NCBI GenBank assembly: GCA_965262845.1
Contig: CBDHFX010000002.1
Location: forward strand, 1,178,001 to 1,242,000
DNA from: ECT2AJA-044 sp965262845
GTDB lineage: Bacteria > Bacteroidota > Bacteroidia > Flavobacteriales > ECT2AJA-044
Length of the DNA stretch: 64,000 nucleotides
Reading direction: 5' to 3'
This document shows positions 18,212 to 27,694 of the stretch, one piece after another (positions within the stretch are counted from its first letter, which is position 1; every line of letters starts with the position of its first letter). Below the pieces are notes generated by a model. The model worked only from the letters and a program-made list of their open reading frames with translations. It was not told the DNA's origin and did no database searches. Position numbers and translations under genes: made by a program.

Positions 18212-18219
18212 TATTTTTG
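18212..18219 (+). promoter_or_regulatory. Putative -7 box of purL
   Basis: TATTTTTG lies 8 bases before the purL ATG at 18228, so the transcript would have almost no leader. A TTTG at 18183-18186 is slightly too far (25 bases) for a normal -33 element. Confidence 0.35.
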
Positions 18220-18227
18220 CCGCAAAT

Positions 18228-20474
18228 ATGATGTTGATGACTGATGTGAACATCCGCCCCACGACTCTGGAGGACGCCCGGGATCTTGGACTGTCCGAGT
18301 CTGAGTACGAGCTTATTAAGGAACGACTCAGACGCGTACCGAATTTTACCGAACTGCATGTTTATTCGGTGATGTGGAGCGAGCACTGTTCATACAAGAA
18401 TTCCATTCTGTGGCTGAAAAAATTACCGAAGGATGGTCCGCAGATCCTGGTGGAAGCCGGTGAGGAAAATGCCGGCCTGGTAGACATCGGAGACGGATTG
18501 GCCTGTGCGTTCAAGATCGAATCGCATAACCACCCTTCGGCCCTGGAGCCGTATCAGGGAGCAGCAACCGGTGTTGGGGGGATCAACCGCGACATCTTTA
18601 CGATGGGTGCGCGTCCGGTTGCACAGCTGAATTCGCTCCGGTTCGGAAACCTGGAAGAAGCCCGTACGAAGTGGTTGCTTGAGGGAGTGACCAGGGGAAT
18701 CGGCGATTACGGAAATGCCTTTGGTATCCCGATCGTGGGTGGTGAGGTTTACTTTGACAGGAGCTACAACCAAAATCCGATCGTAAACGCCTTTTCGGCC
18801 GGAATAATGAAAGTGGGTGAGATGATCCCTGCTATCTCAACCGGGATTGGCAACCCGGTGTACATTGTGGGGTCAGCAACGGGTAAGGACGGAATTCACG
18901 GAGCGGCCTTCGCTTCGAAGGATATTACTGAAGGGTCGGCAGAGGACCTTCCGGCCGTTCAGGTCGGCGATCCCTTCCAGGAAAAACTGCTCCTTGAAGC
19001 CACCCTGGAGTTGGCCAAAACCGACTGCATCGTTGGAATGCAGGATATGGGGGCAGCCGGAATTACCTGCTCAAGTTGCGAAATGAGCGCAGCCGGAGGG
19101 CATGGAATGGATCTGTGGCTCGACAAGGTACCAACCCGACAGGATAATATGCAGCCATGGGAGATCCTGCTGAGCGAATCGCAGGAGCGCATGCTGGTGG
19201 TGGTTAGGAAAAATACCGGGAAGGAAGTACAGGCTATCTTTAAAAAATGGGACCTCAGCTGTGCTGAGATCGGCGTGGTGACCGGTACGAAACAGGTGCG
19301 CTACTACATGAACGGCGAGCTTGTAGCCGAGGTGCCTGCCGAACACCTGGTATTGGGCGGTGGTGCTCCGCAATACGAGCGCGACCATAAGGAACCTGCC
19401 TACTACCAGAAGTACAGGGAGTTCGACCTGAAAAAAGTCAGGCAACCGCAGGATCTGGTCCCTGTAGCCAGGAAACTGATCGCTTCGCCGAACATTGCCT
19501 CCAGGAAATGGATCTATGAGCAGTACGACTCCATGGTGGGTACCGTGAACATGAGTACGAACCAACCTACGGATGCTGCCCTGGTCAATATCAGGGATAC
19601 GAACCGTGCCCTGGCCTTTACCGTGGACTGCAACTCCCGATACGTGCATGCGGACCCCGAAGTGGGAGCGGCCATCGCCGTTTCCGAAGCATCCCGGAAT
19701 ATTGTGTGCTCGGGAGGGGAACCGAGTGCGATCACCAACTGTCTGAATTTTGGCAATCCGTATAATCCCGAAGTCTACTGGCAATTTGTTGGAGCAATCA
19801 GGGGAATGAGTGCTGCCTGTACGAAATTCCAAACACCAGTCACGGGCGGAAACGTGAGTTTTTACAACCAGAGTGTGACCGGCGACAAAACGGTTCCGAT
19901 ACTTCCAACCCCAACGATCGGAATGATGGGGATTGTGCAGGATAAAAAGAACATCACCCCACTGGGCTTCCAAAAAAAGGGAGATCTGATCTATCTGATC
20001 GGCGATCCTAAAGAAAACATCTCGAGTTCGGAATACCTGGTTCAATACCATGGCATCCACGAGAGTCCGGCCCCGGCCTTTGACCTTGAAGAGGAGTTTA
20101 AAATGCAGGAAGCTCTCAAAAAACTGATCCGGGCAGGGACCATCACCTCAGCGCACGATGTAAGTGAGGGAGGGTTGTTCGTGGCCCTGGCGGAGGCTTC
20201 ATTCGTAAATGATCTGGGGTTCGATATCCTGACCGATACAGAGATCCGCAAGGACGCCTACCTCTTTGGTGAAAGCCAGGGTCGGGTCGTGGTGAGCGTG
20301 GACCCGCACGAAGAAGAGCATTTCATTTCCATTCTGGTGGCCTCCGGAGTTTGCTTCACCCTGCTGGGTCATGTAACTCAGGGAAAATTCGTGGTTGACG
20401 ATCAGCCGTTCGGCATGGCAAACGAGTACAAGGAGTTGTACTCCGAAAGCCTTGGCCACAAAATGGCTCACTGA
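18228..20474 (+). CDS. purL: Phosphoribosylformylglycinamidine synthase subunit PurL (small type)
   Basis: This 748-aa protein matches the small PurL that works with separate PurQ and PurS. Signatures include MWSEHCSYKNSILWL, FKIESHNHPSALEPYQGAATGVGG with the catalytic His region, and in the second half DCNSRYVHADPEVGAAIAVSEA and SEGGLFVALAEA. It uses ATP to convert FGAR to FGAM, the fourth step of purine synthesis; ammonia would come from PurQ, which is not in the window. Its 3' end overlaps that of the convergent aminopeptidase gene by 7 bases. purH is also present at 50547. Confidence 0.96.
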   Translation: MMLMTDVNIRPTTLEDARDLGLSESEYELIKERLRRVPNFTELHVYSVMWSEHCSYKNSILWLKKLPKDGPQILVEAGEENAGLVDIGDGLACAFKIESHNHPSALEPYQGAATGVGGINRDIFTMGARPVAQLNSLRFGNLEEARTKWLLEGVTRGIGDYGNAFGIPIVGGEVYFDRSYNQNPIVNAFSAGIMKVGEMIPAISTGIGNPVYIVGSATGKDGIHGAAFASKDITEGSAEDLPAVQVGDPFQEKLLLEATLELAKTDCIVGMQDMGAAGITCSSCEMSAAGGHGMDLWLDKVPTRQDNMQPWEILLSESQERMLVVVRKNTGKEVQAIFKKWDLSCAEIGVVTGTKQVRYYMNGELVAEVPAEHLVLGGGAPQYERDHKEPAYYQKYREFDLKKVRQPQDLVPVARKLIASPNIASRKWIYEQYDSMVGTVNMSTNQPTDAALVNIRDTNRALAFTVDCNSRYVHADPEVGAAIAVSEASRNIVCSGGEPSAITNCLNFGNPYNPEVYWQFVGAIRGMSAACTKFQTPVTGGNVSFYNQSVTGDKTVPILPTPTIGMMGIVQDKKNITPLGFQKKGDLIYLIGDPKENISSSEYLVQYHGIHESPAPAFDLEEEFKMQEALKKLIRAGTITSAHDVSEGGLFVALAEASFVNDLGFDILTDTEIRKDAYLFGESQGRVVVSVDPHEEEHFISILVASGVCFTLLGHVTQGKFVVDDQPFGMANEYKELYSESLGHKMAH

Positions 20475-22735
20475 TCCACTTCCTGCAAATACTGTAAAAA
20501 ACGCTTCGCCGAGGTGCGGAAGCGATAATTATAGTGCGTGCTTGCCTCTTCGAGTTGTTTGCGCCAGCGTTTATCCTTGAATTCGATCTTTCTCAAAGCC
20601 TCCCATGCATTTTCCCGGGTTTGCCGGTTGTATTTGCCGGAACCATATTCCAGTAGCTGCTTTAGTCCGTTCGCATCGTCAAGCAACGCATAGCGCCACA
20701 TAGCGCGTCGCACCGCCAGGTTATTCCCGTTGTTTCCAGCGTAATCACTCTCCAGAATATGCGCCATATCCAGTCCGTTTTCGGTAAGCAGGTCATCCAT
20801 CATCACCTCCAGGAATCCGGGCGACCCATTTGCCATCAATTTCATGTACAAGGCCGTTTCATCAGCCGGATGCTCCCCCATCAGGTACCACGCGGTTTCG
20901 TAATCAGCCACCGATCCGGAACTGAACCACGCCTGGGCAACCGTCTTTGCTTCCGGATAGTGGATCATGTTCGGTGCCCACAGCTTCCGAAGCCCTGTAT
21001 CATCGGGCAAGATCGCCAGCATGTCCTGAACTTCGCCAATCCCCGGAAAGCGCTGCAGATCCTTCAGCGCCTGTGCCCTCGAAAAATAGTGCAGGGTATC
21101 CTGCGCAATGGCCAGAAGCTGTTCCCGTGAATATGGATACACAAAGTGTTTCAGCACAATTCCATCCGGATCGAATAGTACGTACCGGATTTCCTGCCCC
21201 TCCGGGATCTGCACTTCCCAGCGATGCTCTGCCTGGTCAACGGCCTCACGGCCGGATATGCGACCCCCCCGTTCCAATACGACCTCCCAGTTCCACCCAA
21301 AACGATAGATCGAATCATGCTGGTACAAGGTAAAACCATAAGTCGTCCAACCCTCCGATCGGACTGTATCCACATCCACCCGCAGGGTGGGAATGCCCGG
21401 ATTATAGACCCATTGATCCCAGAACCAGCCAAGTGAACGGCCCGACATATCGGAAAAGGCATCAAGCAGTTCGTCGGAATCGACCAGCCCATAGGCATTG
21501 TGGCGTACGTATCCGGAGATCGCCCGGCGAAATACCGCTGTACCAACCTCCTCGCGAAGCATTTCGAGCACCAGGCGGCCTTTTTGATAGTGCGTAAGGG
21601 ATCCGGCCGCATTGTGCTGGAGCGGATATACCTGACTCGATTCCTTTGTGGTTACGAGTTGATAATCGTGCCAGCGCCGGTATTCACACACCTCCTCACC
21701 CAGCATGGCCTTCTCACCCAGTGCGCCGTAGTAGGTTGCAAAACCTTCCTGTAGCCAGTGATCGTGTCCCGTTCGGGCGGTTAACCAATTGCCGAACCAG
21801 TGATGCGCCATTTCATGGGCATTGACATAAACGTAGTTTTTATCGATCCGGGCACGTTCATCAACCAGGTAGCGATCGTTCAGCACTACTGCGGCAGTGT
21901 TCTCCATAGCTCCGTACAGGAAGTATTCAACCGGCGCCTGCCGATATACGCCCCAGGGGTAGGGAACGCCGATCTCCTCCTCCAGATAAGCCAGCAGCTG
22001 ATCCGTTTCTGCAAAGGTTGGCTCGGCCTGCCGGGGTTGATCCGGATAGTAGTAATTCTCTATGGTTATTCCGTTCGGACCCCGTTGCTGCACAAGGTCG
22101 TACTTCCCGATGATCAGCGCGATCAAATAGCTCGGCTGCGGCTGTTCCATTGCATATTTCCAGCGAATTTTCGAACCCTCCCTCTCTTTCGATATCAGTG
22201 CTCCGTTGCTGATTACCGTAAATTCCCTGTCAAAAGCGATTTCAACCGAGGTAATGAGCTTATCGTGCTGCAGGTCGAAACACGGGATCCAGTGGCGGTT
22301 CTTGATGCCCTGTCCCTGGCTCCAGATCTGTTTGCGTCCCTTCCCGTTCCAGCCGTTGAAATACAGCCCCTGCTTTGGCGTAGCCACATACTCCACCACC
22401 ATTTCATTATCGCCCTTAACGGGCGGATGAGGAAAAATGTGCAGCCCCTGATCATCAAGCCGATGGCGGCACATCCTGCCATTGACCAGCACATGGGTCA
22501 CTTCCATGCTTTTCGCATGCAGAAAAAGTGAATCGATCCGTGGGCGCAGGGCTTCCCACCGATAGGTGGCCACTCCGGAGACCTGTCCTTTTTTCGGCTG
22601 AATATTGAGCAGCAGATCAAGGGTTTTGAAATCAACCACGCGTTCGACGGGAATTTGAGTGGAGTCGAATTCCTGTGCACGCACAGTGAGCAGGGTGAAA
22701 AAAAACAGGAATGAAAAAAGAAGTATGGCTGGCAT
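20468..22735 (-). CDS. Secreted M1-family zinc aminopeptidase
   Basis: This 755-aa protein has a signal peptide (MPAILLFSFLFFFTLLTVRAQ), so the start at 22735 is chosen over one 39 codons upstream. The family motifs are intact: GAMEN (about 275-279) for N-terminal recognition and HEMAH (about 307-311), with the third zinc ligand Glu at about 330 after 18 residues (HExxH-x18-E). A beta-rich and then helical C-terminal region follows. It probably removes N-terminal residues from peptides in the periplasm or outside the cell. No T9SS sorting domain is seen. It is convergent with purL. Confidence 0.93.
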   Translation of the reverse strand: MPAILLFSFLFFFTLLTVRAQEFDSTQIPVERVVDFKTLDLLLNIQPKKGQVSGVATYRWEALRPRIDSLFLHAKSMEVTHVLVNGRMCRHRLDDQGLHIFPHPPVKGDNEMVVEYVATPKQGLYFNGWNGKGRKQIWSQGQGIKNRHWIPCFDLQHDKLITSVEIAFDREFTVISNGALISKEREGSKIRWKYAMEQPQPSYLIALIIGKYDLVQQRGPNGITIENYYYPDQPRQAEPTFAETDQLLAYLEEEIGVPYPWGVYRQAPVEYFLYGAMENTAAVVLNDRYLVDERARIDKNYVYVNAHEMAHHWFGNWLTARTGHDHWLQEGFATYYGALGEKAMLGEEVCEYRRWHDYQLVTTKESSQVYPLQHNAAGSLTHYQKGRLVLEMLREEVGTAVFRRAISGYVRHNAYGLVDSDELLDAFSDMSGRSLGWFWDQWVYNPGIPTLRVDVDTVRSEGWTTYGFTLYQHDSIYRFGWNWEVVLERGGRISGREAVDQAEHRWEVQIPEGQEIRYVLFDPDGIVLKHFVYPYSREQLLAIAQDTLHYFSRAQALKDLQRFPGIGEVQDMLAILPDDTGLRKLWAPNMIHYPEAKTVAQAWFSSGSVADYETAWYLMGEHPADETALYMKLMANGSPGFLEVMMDDLLTENGLDMAHILESDYAGNNGNNLAVRRAMWRYALLDDANGLKQLLEYGSGKYNRQTRENAWEALRKIEFKDKRWRKQLEEASTHYNYRFRTSAKRFLQYLQEVDQ

Positions 22736-22886
22736 GTTCTTAGTGCTCAGCTGACCTTTCACCAGGCTATACATTGGAATAAATGGCCCGATACGGCACT
22801 TCAGTGAAGTGTGATGCCGCAAAGCCGCAACACAAACAAAAGTATGATCCATAACTGGAAACTGCGTTATCCGGTTTATACATTCC

Positions 22887-23798
22887 CTATACGCCTATTT
22901 TGTCTTTTTTCCTGAGCGGGGTCATATTGATATTGCTTTCGAGGTACTGAATGATCTTGCGGGCTACATCAATGTTGGTGGTTTCCTCAATACCTTTGAG
23001 CCCGGGTGAGGAATTCACTTCAATGACGAGTGGACCGCGGGCGCTTTGAAGCAGGTCAACCCCTGCAATACGTAGCCCTAGTGCCTTGGCTGCCTTGACT
23101 GCTGCTGCGCTTTCAGCCCGATTCAGCTTGATGACATCGGCCCGGCCTCCCCGATGGAGGTTCGAGCGAAACTCCCCCTCCTTGCCTTCGCGTTTCATGG
23201 CGCCCACCACTTTTTCATCAACCACAACCGCCCGAATGTCCGCCGCTTTTGCCTCGGCAATAAATTCCTGTACCAGGATGTTCACTTCCATGCCCATAAA
23301 GGCCTCCATCACAGATTTGGCTGCCTTGCGGGTTTCGGCGAGTACCACTCCGAGCCCCTGGGTGCCCTCAAGCAGTTTGATGATGAGGGGCGCTCCCCCA
23401 ACCTGCTTGATGAGATAGTCCACATCGTCCGGATGGCGTGCAAAAGCCGTTTTAGGGATCCCTACACCTGATTTGGTCAGGATCTGCAGGCACCGTAGCT
23501 TATCGCGTGAGCGCACCAGGGCCAGGCTTGAGCAAGTAGTGAAAACTCCCTGCATTTCGAATTGGCGAATGATCGAACTCCCGTAGAAGGTAATGGATGC
23601 ACCGATCCGCGGGATAATGGCATCAAGGGCCCCGATCGGATGATCCCCAACATATACCTTGGGCGAGTCCTTTTCCATCACCGTATAGCATTTGGCGTGA
23701 TTGATCACCTGCACCTCGTGTCCGCGCTGCTGCGCAACCTCCACCAGACGCTGGGTCGAATAAAGCTGGGGACCCCTGGAAAGAATGCCAATTTTCAT
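22887..23798 (-). CDS. rimK: RimK-family ATP-grasp glutamate ligase
   Basis: This 303-aa ATP-grasp enzyme starts MKIGILSRGPQLYSTQRLVE. It has the nucleotide-binding loop KLLEGTQGLGVVLAE, the metal/substrate segment RSNLHRGGRAD and the C-terminal GPLVIEVNSSPGLKGIE. In E. coli RimK adds glutamates to the C-terminus of ribosomal protein S6; other members act on other targets. The ATG overlaps the stop of the protease-like gene by four bases (ATGA), so they form a tight pair. Confidence 0.92.
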   Translation of the reverse strand: MKIGILSRGPQLYSTQRLVEVAQQRGHEVQVINHAKCYTVMEKDSPKVYVGDHPIGALDAIIPRIGASITFYGSSIIRQFEMQGVFTTCSSLALVRSRDKLRCLQILTKSGVGIPKTAFARHPDDVDYLIKQVGGAPLIIKLLEGTQGLGVVLAETRKAAKSVMEAFMGMEVNILVQEFIAEAKAADIRAVVVDEKVVGAMKREGKEGEFRSNLHRGGRADVIKLNRAESAAAVKAAKALGLRIAGVDLLQSARGPLVIEVNSSPGLKGIEETTNIDVARKIIQYLESNINMTPLRKKDKIGV

Positions 23799-24280
23799 GA
23801 TTCAGAATGATCCTTGTCTTTTATGATAGTTTGTGCCTTTTTGAATTTGGCGTTCAGGTTTAGCTGACTTACATCAACAATGAATCTGTTAACGAGTAGT
23901 TTTTTCCCAATAAGCACCGGATAGCGCATCCGCTCACGATCAGCTAACGAGAACTCTGTGGAGATGGTTTGCCCAAACAAATTAACCTCGGTCCGGATCA
24001 CATAGCGATACTCATAATTGCCAAAGCTGTTCCTGATCTTGCGCTCATCAAACTGGTCAAAAACGAATTTCCTGTTACTGTACTGTTCGTGGGTCGGATC
24101 CAGCACCCGAAAGGTCAGAAACTCCTGCTCATCCCGCTCGATAACCCGCACATTGGTGCAGTATAAACTGGAGGTATCTGCACCGGTATCGATCTTGCAC
24201 GGCACATCTTCCAGGTTGAGCTTCGGAAAATCAATGCGATCAACCCTCCCAATGGTCCGTTTCTCCCTTTTCACTGCCAT
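23795..24280 (-). CDS. RimB-like retropepsin-fold protein (ATP-dependent zinc protease family)
   Basis: This 161-aa protein has the aspartic-protease-like motif CKIDTGADTSSLYC with the catalytic-type Asp at residue 31, and a second beta region ending RYPVLIGKKLLVNRFIVDVS. This is the RimK-associated family annotated as 'ATP-dependent zinc protease' (RimB in Pseudomonas). It overlaps rimK by 4 bases and presumably modulates or reverses glutamylation. The start is supported by the family N-terminus RTIGRVDRIDFP. A TACTTTTC sequence close upstream may be a weak promoter box. Confidence 0.88.
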   Translation of the reverse strand: MAVKREKRTIGRVDRIDFPKLNLEDVPCKIDTGADTSSLYCTNVRVIERDEQEFLTFRVLDPTHEQYSNRKFVFDQFDERKIRNSFGNYEYRYVIRTEVNLFGQTISTEFSLADRERMRYPVLIGKKLLVNRFIVDVSQLNLNAKFKKAQTIIKDKDHSES

Positions 24281-24300
24281 GCCCGAAAAGTAAGAATATT

Positions 24301-24308
24301 TAGCTTTG
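24301..24308 (+). promoter_or_regulatory. Putative -7 box of recG, next to the ATG
   Basis: TAGCTTTG ends 4 bases before the recG ATG (24313). As for dnaX, it implies a leaderless or nearly leaderless transcript if functional. No clear -33 element was found. Confidence 0.35.
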
Positions 24309-24312
24309 TTTC

Positions 24313-26424
24313 ATGCCCGTTCAACTGCATATTCTCAACAGTCCGATCGAGCACCTCAAGGGAGTAGGGCCACAACGCGGGGAGCTGCTCAAATCAGAGC
24401 TGGGGATCCGCCGCATGGGTGATCTGCTCTACCTCTTCCCTTTCCGCTATATTGATCGCACGGAGTATCATAAGATTGCCGACCTGCGGTCGGATGTGAC
24501 CGAAGTACAGCTGATTGGCCGCATCACGCAAGCTAAAATGATCGGGCAAGGCCGGCAAAGCAGACTGGTGGCCCGATTTGAAGATGAAACCGGTGAGATT
24601 GATCTTGTATGGTTTCAGGGCAGCAAGTGGGTCAAAGAGCAGTTGCACCTCCATGAGCGCTATGTGGTTTTCGGCAAGCCCAGGCAGTTCAGGAACCGCT
24701 ACAATATCCCACATCCGGAGCTTGAAAAGTGGGAGGATCACGAAAAATCGATCTGCCCGGCACTTCGGCCTATGTACCCGAGTACTGAAAAGCTAACCCG
24801 GAAGGGACTCCACTCCAAAGGGATCAGCAAACTGCAGGAAGCACTTTGGCAGCAAGCACAGGGAACCATAGGCGACACCATGGGCAAGGCCTTTCGTGAG
24901 CATCATCGGCTGATGCCACTGGAAGAGGCCCTGCTCAACATCCACTTCCCCCGAAATATTGAAAAGTTGGAAAAGGCACGATTCCGGCTCAAGTTCGAAG
25001 AACTCTTTTTCATCCAGCTGGGACTCCTGCGGCAGAAACTGCTCCGCCATCAAAAACTGGATAGCTATACCTTCGAAAAGATCGGTCCGGCCTTCACCGA
25101 ATGCTACAAAAACGGACTTCCATTTGAGCTCACCGCTGCGCAAAAACGAGTTCTCAGGGAAATCCGGCGCGATGTCGGATCCGGCCACCAGATGAACCGC
25201 CTCCTCCAGGGAGATGTGGGTTCCGGTAAAACCATCGTGGCATTCATGTCCATGTTAATGGCTCTCGACAACGGATACCAGGCCTGTTTGATGGCGCCAA
25301 CTGAGATCCTGGCACAACAGCACCATCAGGAACTGAGCGAACTCATCGGGCCGACAGGCCCACGGATGGAATTACTGACCGGATCGGTAAAAACCGGCGC
25401 GCGTAAGTCCATTTTGGAAGATCTCGAAAGCGGAAAATTGCCTTTTATCGTTGGAACACATGCACTGCTTGAGGACAAGGTGAAATTTCAGCAGCTCGGA
25501 CTGGTGGTGATTGATGAGCAACATCGGTTTGGAGTGGCGCAACGGGCGAAAATGTGGAAAAAGAGCACCTTGCCTCCGCATATTCTGGTAATGACTGCCA
25601 CGCCCATTCCGCGAACCCTGGCCATGTCGCTGTACGGAGATCTGGATGCCTCAGTGATTGATGAGCTGCCACCGGGGCGAAAAAAGGTAAAGACAGTGCA
25701 TCGGTACGATTCAAACCGCCTGGGCGTGTTCCAATTCATGAGATCGGAGATCAAAAAGGGCCGGCAGGTCTATGTAGTGTATCCGCTGATCAAGGAATCG
25801 GAAAAGCTGGACTACAAGGACCTGATGGACGGCTATGAATCGATCGTGCGGCAATTCCCCTTGCCCAAATACCGGGTGGCGATCGTGCACGGGCAGATGA
25901 AGCCCGGGGACAAGGCCTTCGAGATGCAACATTTCATGAGTGGGCAGGCACAGATCATGGTGGCCACGACAGTTATTGAAGTAGGGGTGAACGTGCCGAA
26001 TGTTTCGGTAATGGTTGTTGAAAGTGCGGAACGATTTGGCCTGTCGCAACTACATCAGCTGCGCGGACGCGTAGGCCGGGGGATTGATCAGAGCTACTGC
26101 ATCCTGCTGAGCAAGGACAAAATAGGTAATGATGCCAGAATGCGCCTGGAGACAATGGTCAGGACTACGGACGGATTCGAAATAGCAGAGGTGGACATGC
26201 AACTGCGTGGCCCGGGCGATTTGATGGGCACCCAGCAGAGTGGCTTACTTGACCTGCACATTGCTGATATCGCCAGGGATGGCCAAATCATGGCGTTGGC
26301 CCGCAGGGCTGCGGAGAACCTGCTCCAAAAAGATCCCGGGCTGGAGGGAAGGGAGCATCCCAGGGTCGTGGCAACGTTCAGGCGAAAAAACCGGAAAAAA
26401 CAACATTGGAGCCGGATCAGTTAA
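24313..26424 (+). CDS. recG: ATP-dependent DNA helicase RecG
   Basis: This 703-aa protein has the RecG layout: an N-terminal wedge/OB domain with SPIEHLKGVGPQRGELLKSE, then the helicase motifs I (LLQGDVGSGKTIVAF), Ia (MAPTEILAQQH), II (DEQHRFGV), III (MTATPIPRTLAMS), and V-VI (ATTVIEVGVNVPNVSVMVVE, then QLHQLRGRVGRG). It remodels stalled replication forks and recombination intermediates. Length and all motifs are complete. Confidence 0.96.
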   Translation: MPVQLHILNSPIEHLKGVGPQRGELLKSELGIRRMGDLLYLFPFRYIDRTEYHKIADLRSDVTEVQLIGRITQAKMIGQGRQSRLVARFEDETGEIDLVWFQGSKWVKEQLHLHERYVVFGKPRQFRNRYNIPHPELEKWEDHEKSICPALRPMYPSTEKLTRKGLHSKGISKLQEALWQQAQGTIGDTMGKAFREHHRLMPLEEALLNIHFPRNIEKLEKARFRLKFEELFFIQLGLLRQKLLRHQKLDSYTFEKIGPAFTECYKNGLPFELTAAQKRVLREIRRDVGSGHQMNRLLQGDVGSGKTIVAFMSMLMALDNGYQACLMAPTEILAQQHHQELSELIGPTGPRMELLTGSVKTGARKSILEDLESGKLPFIVGTHALLEDKVKFQQLGLVVIDEQHRFGVAQRAKMWKKSTLPPHILVMTATPIPRTLAMSLYGDLDASVIDELPPGRKKVKTVHRYDSNRLGVFQFMRSEIKKGRQVYVVYPLIKESEKLDYKDLMDGYESIVRQFPLPKYRVAIVHGQMKPGDKAFEMQHFMSGQAQIMVATTVIEVGVNVPNVSVMVVESAERFGLSQLHQLRGRVGRGIDQSYCILLSKDKIGNDARMRLETMVRTTDGFEIAEVDMQLRGPGDLMGTQQSGLLDLHIADIARDGQIMALARRAAENLLQKDPGLEGREHPRVVATFRRKNRKKQHWSRIS

Positions 26425-26437
26425 GTAATTTTGCAGG

Positions 26438-27067
26438 ATGCGACGAAAGCTCACCGACCGCCTCAATCGCATGTGGCACCAGTCAATCATTTATCACGTT
26501 TATTTCCGACGAAGCGGTTTCTACACCTTCCTCGGCAAAAACAGCATCAAACTGGGCAGTATCCTCGTAGGCTTTACTCTAGCCCTGCTGACCTTTCAGC
26601 ACTATGTAGGTAATGTGGGTGAGTTTTTTGCCAGGCTCTTTTCAAGCATGACCACTCAATTGGTGCTGGTTTTCTTCTTCATCAGCGAAACCGTCCTCGG
26701 GATGATCCCACCCGATTTCTTCATTCTCTGGGCGGGCAGTTTCGACAGACCCATGCGCATGGTTGCAGTACTGGCGGTCATCAGCTACGCGGGCGGATTC
26801 ACGGCCTATCTTATTGGCCGGCGCATCAGCTACACCAGGCGGGTGAACCACTACCTCAACACCAAATTCAAAGCCCAATTCGAATTCCTGAATAAGTGGG
26901 GCGGCTTTTTTGTTCTCCTCGCGGCGATGTTCCCCCTCCCCTATGCCATTGCCTCACTAACAGCAGGCATTGTGCGTTTTCCGATGTTCCGGTTTTTGTT
27001 CTTTGGGTTGGCGAGGCTTCTGCGATTCTATTTATACGCACTGGCGTTGTTCCAGATTTCGGGTTGA
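26438..27067 (+). CDS. DedA/VTT-type membrane protein
   Basis: This 209-aa protein has about five hydrophobic segments (about residues 40-60, 72-95, 108-128, 150-175 and 185-205) and the family features: ETVLGMIPPDFF, a G-rich middle (YAGGFTAYLIGRR) and the re-entrant FPLPYAIASLTAGIVRFP. Proteins of this superfamily act in lipid transport and envelope maintenance. It follows recG by 13 bases on the same strand and is probably co-transcribed with it. Confidence 0.75.
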   Translation: MRRKLTDRLNRMWHQSIIYHVYFRRSGFYTFLGKNSIKLGSILVGFTLALLTFQHYVGNVGEFFARLFSSMTTQLVLVFFFISETVLGMIPPDFFILWAGSFDRPMRMVAVLAVISYAGGFTAYLIGRRISYTRRVNHYLNTKFKAQFEFLNKWGGFFVLLAAMFPLPYAIASLTAGIVRFPMFRFLFFGLARLLRFYLYALALFQISG

Positions 27068-27131
27068 GAATTGAATAAATCTCACTCACACGCACAGCAT
27101 GTCCGATTCAGGTAGTCGCTAATAAAGCAGC

Positions 27132-27383
27132 TTACCTGCAGGTATAGCGGGTGACGACTTCCCCTCCATCATCATATGTCGTAGTGACTTCCGGGTTTCT
27201 TTCAATATGCTTCAGATCGTCCTTGCAAAACTCCTGAGGGGACGTTTCTGATTCATAAACCAAATCACCGTCAGCGTTGTATCCCCTTTCTTCAATCTCG
27301 CAATCCTTACATTTTTTACAGGAAGTAAATGACATGGCCCCAATAGCCAAGACTCCAAGCATAATGTACATCCTCTTCATCAC
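27132..27383 (-). CDS. Small cysteine-rich lipoprotein, copy 1
   Basis: This 83-aa protein has a signal peptide ending in the lipobox-like FTSC; after the presumed lipid-anchored Cys comes CKKCKDCEIE, and two more Cys follow (EFCKDD and the terminal YTCR). It is a paralogue of the next gene at 27695; the conserved part is SETSPQEFCKDDLK. The family was not recognised. The Cys pattern suggests disulphides or metal binding outside the inner membrane, which is inference only. Confidence 0.65.
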   Translation of the reverse strand: MMKRMYIMLGVLAIGAMSFTSCKKCKDCEIEERGYNADGDLVYESETSPQEFCKDDLKHIERNPEVTTTYDDGGEVVTRYTCR

Positions 27384-27468
27384 CTTCTTTTTTAAAGTTA
27401 ACCTCCGTTCAGCAATCTGTCAAATTGATATGCAAAGATAGGCTGAATTAAACAGCTGTCCAATTTTT

Positions 27469-27630
27469 TTACCAGTTGTTTCCAAACTCCAGCTCATCAA
27501 GCTGATTGAACAGCTCCTCGCATTCGTGCTTGAGTAAGGTAAGTTCCTCATGGTGCTTGTTCTCAGGCTCAAAGATCAAAACAGCACGCCCCAAAAAAGA
27601 CCTCTTCAGGTATTGATCTGAACAGGATGC
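27469..27630 (-). pseudogene. Short coding remnant between the two small lipoproteins
   Basis: A minus-strand frame of about 50 codons ends at 27469 with LDELEFGNNW and contains SDQYLKRSFLGRAVLIFEP and KHHEELTLLKHECEEL. An in-frame TAG closes it just upstream, and there is no start codon with a signal sequence, although FASCSDQ before it looks like the end of a lipobox. It may be a decayed lipoprotein. Function unknown. Confidence 0.3.
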
Positions 27631-27694
27631 AAACTACATTCGGCAGAAAGCCCCGATACCTCTTAATCCCTCTGATGGTCAGATATACAGCAGC

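Noticed and set aside
19071..20060. 329-codon open frame on the minus strand
   Set aside because: Antisense to purL, whose motifs are complete; the minus frame shows no family features.
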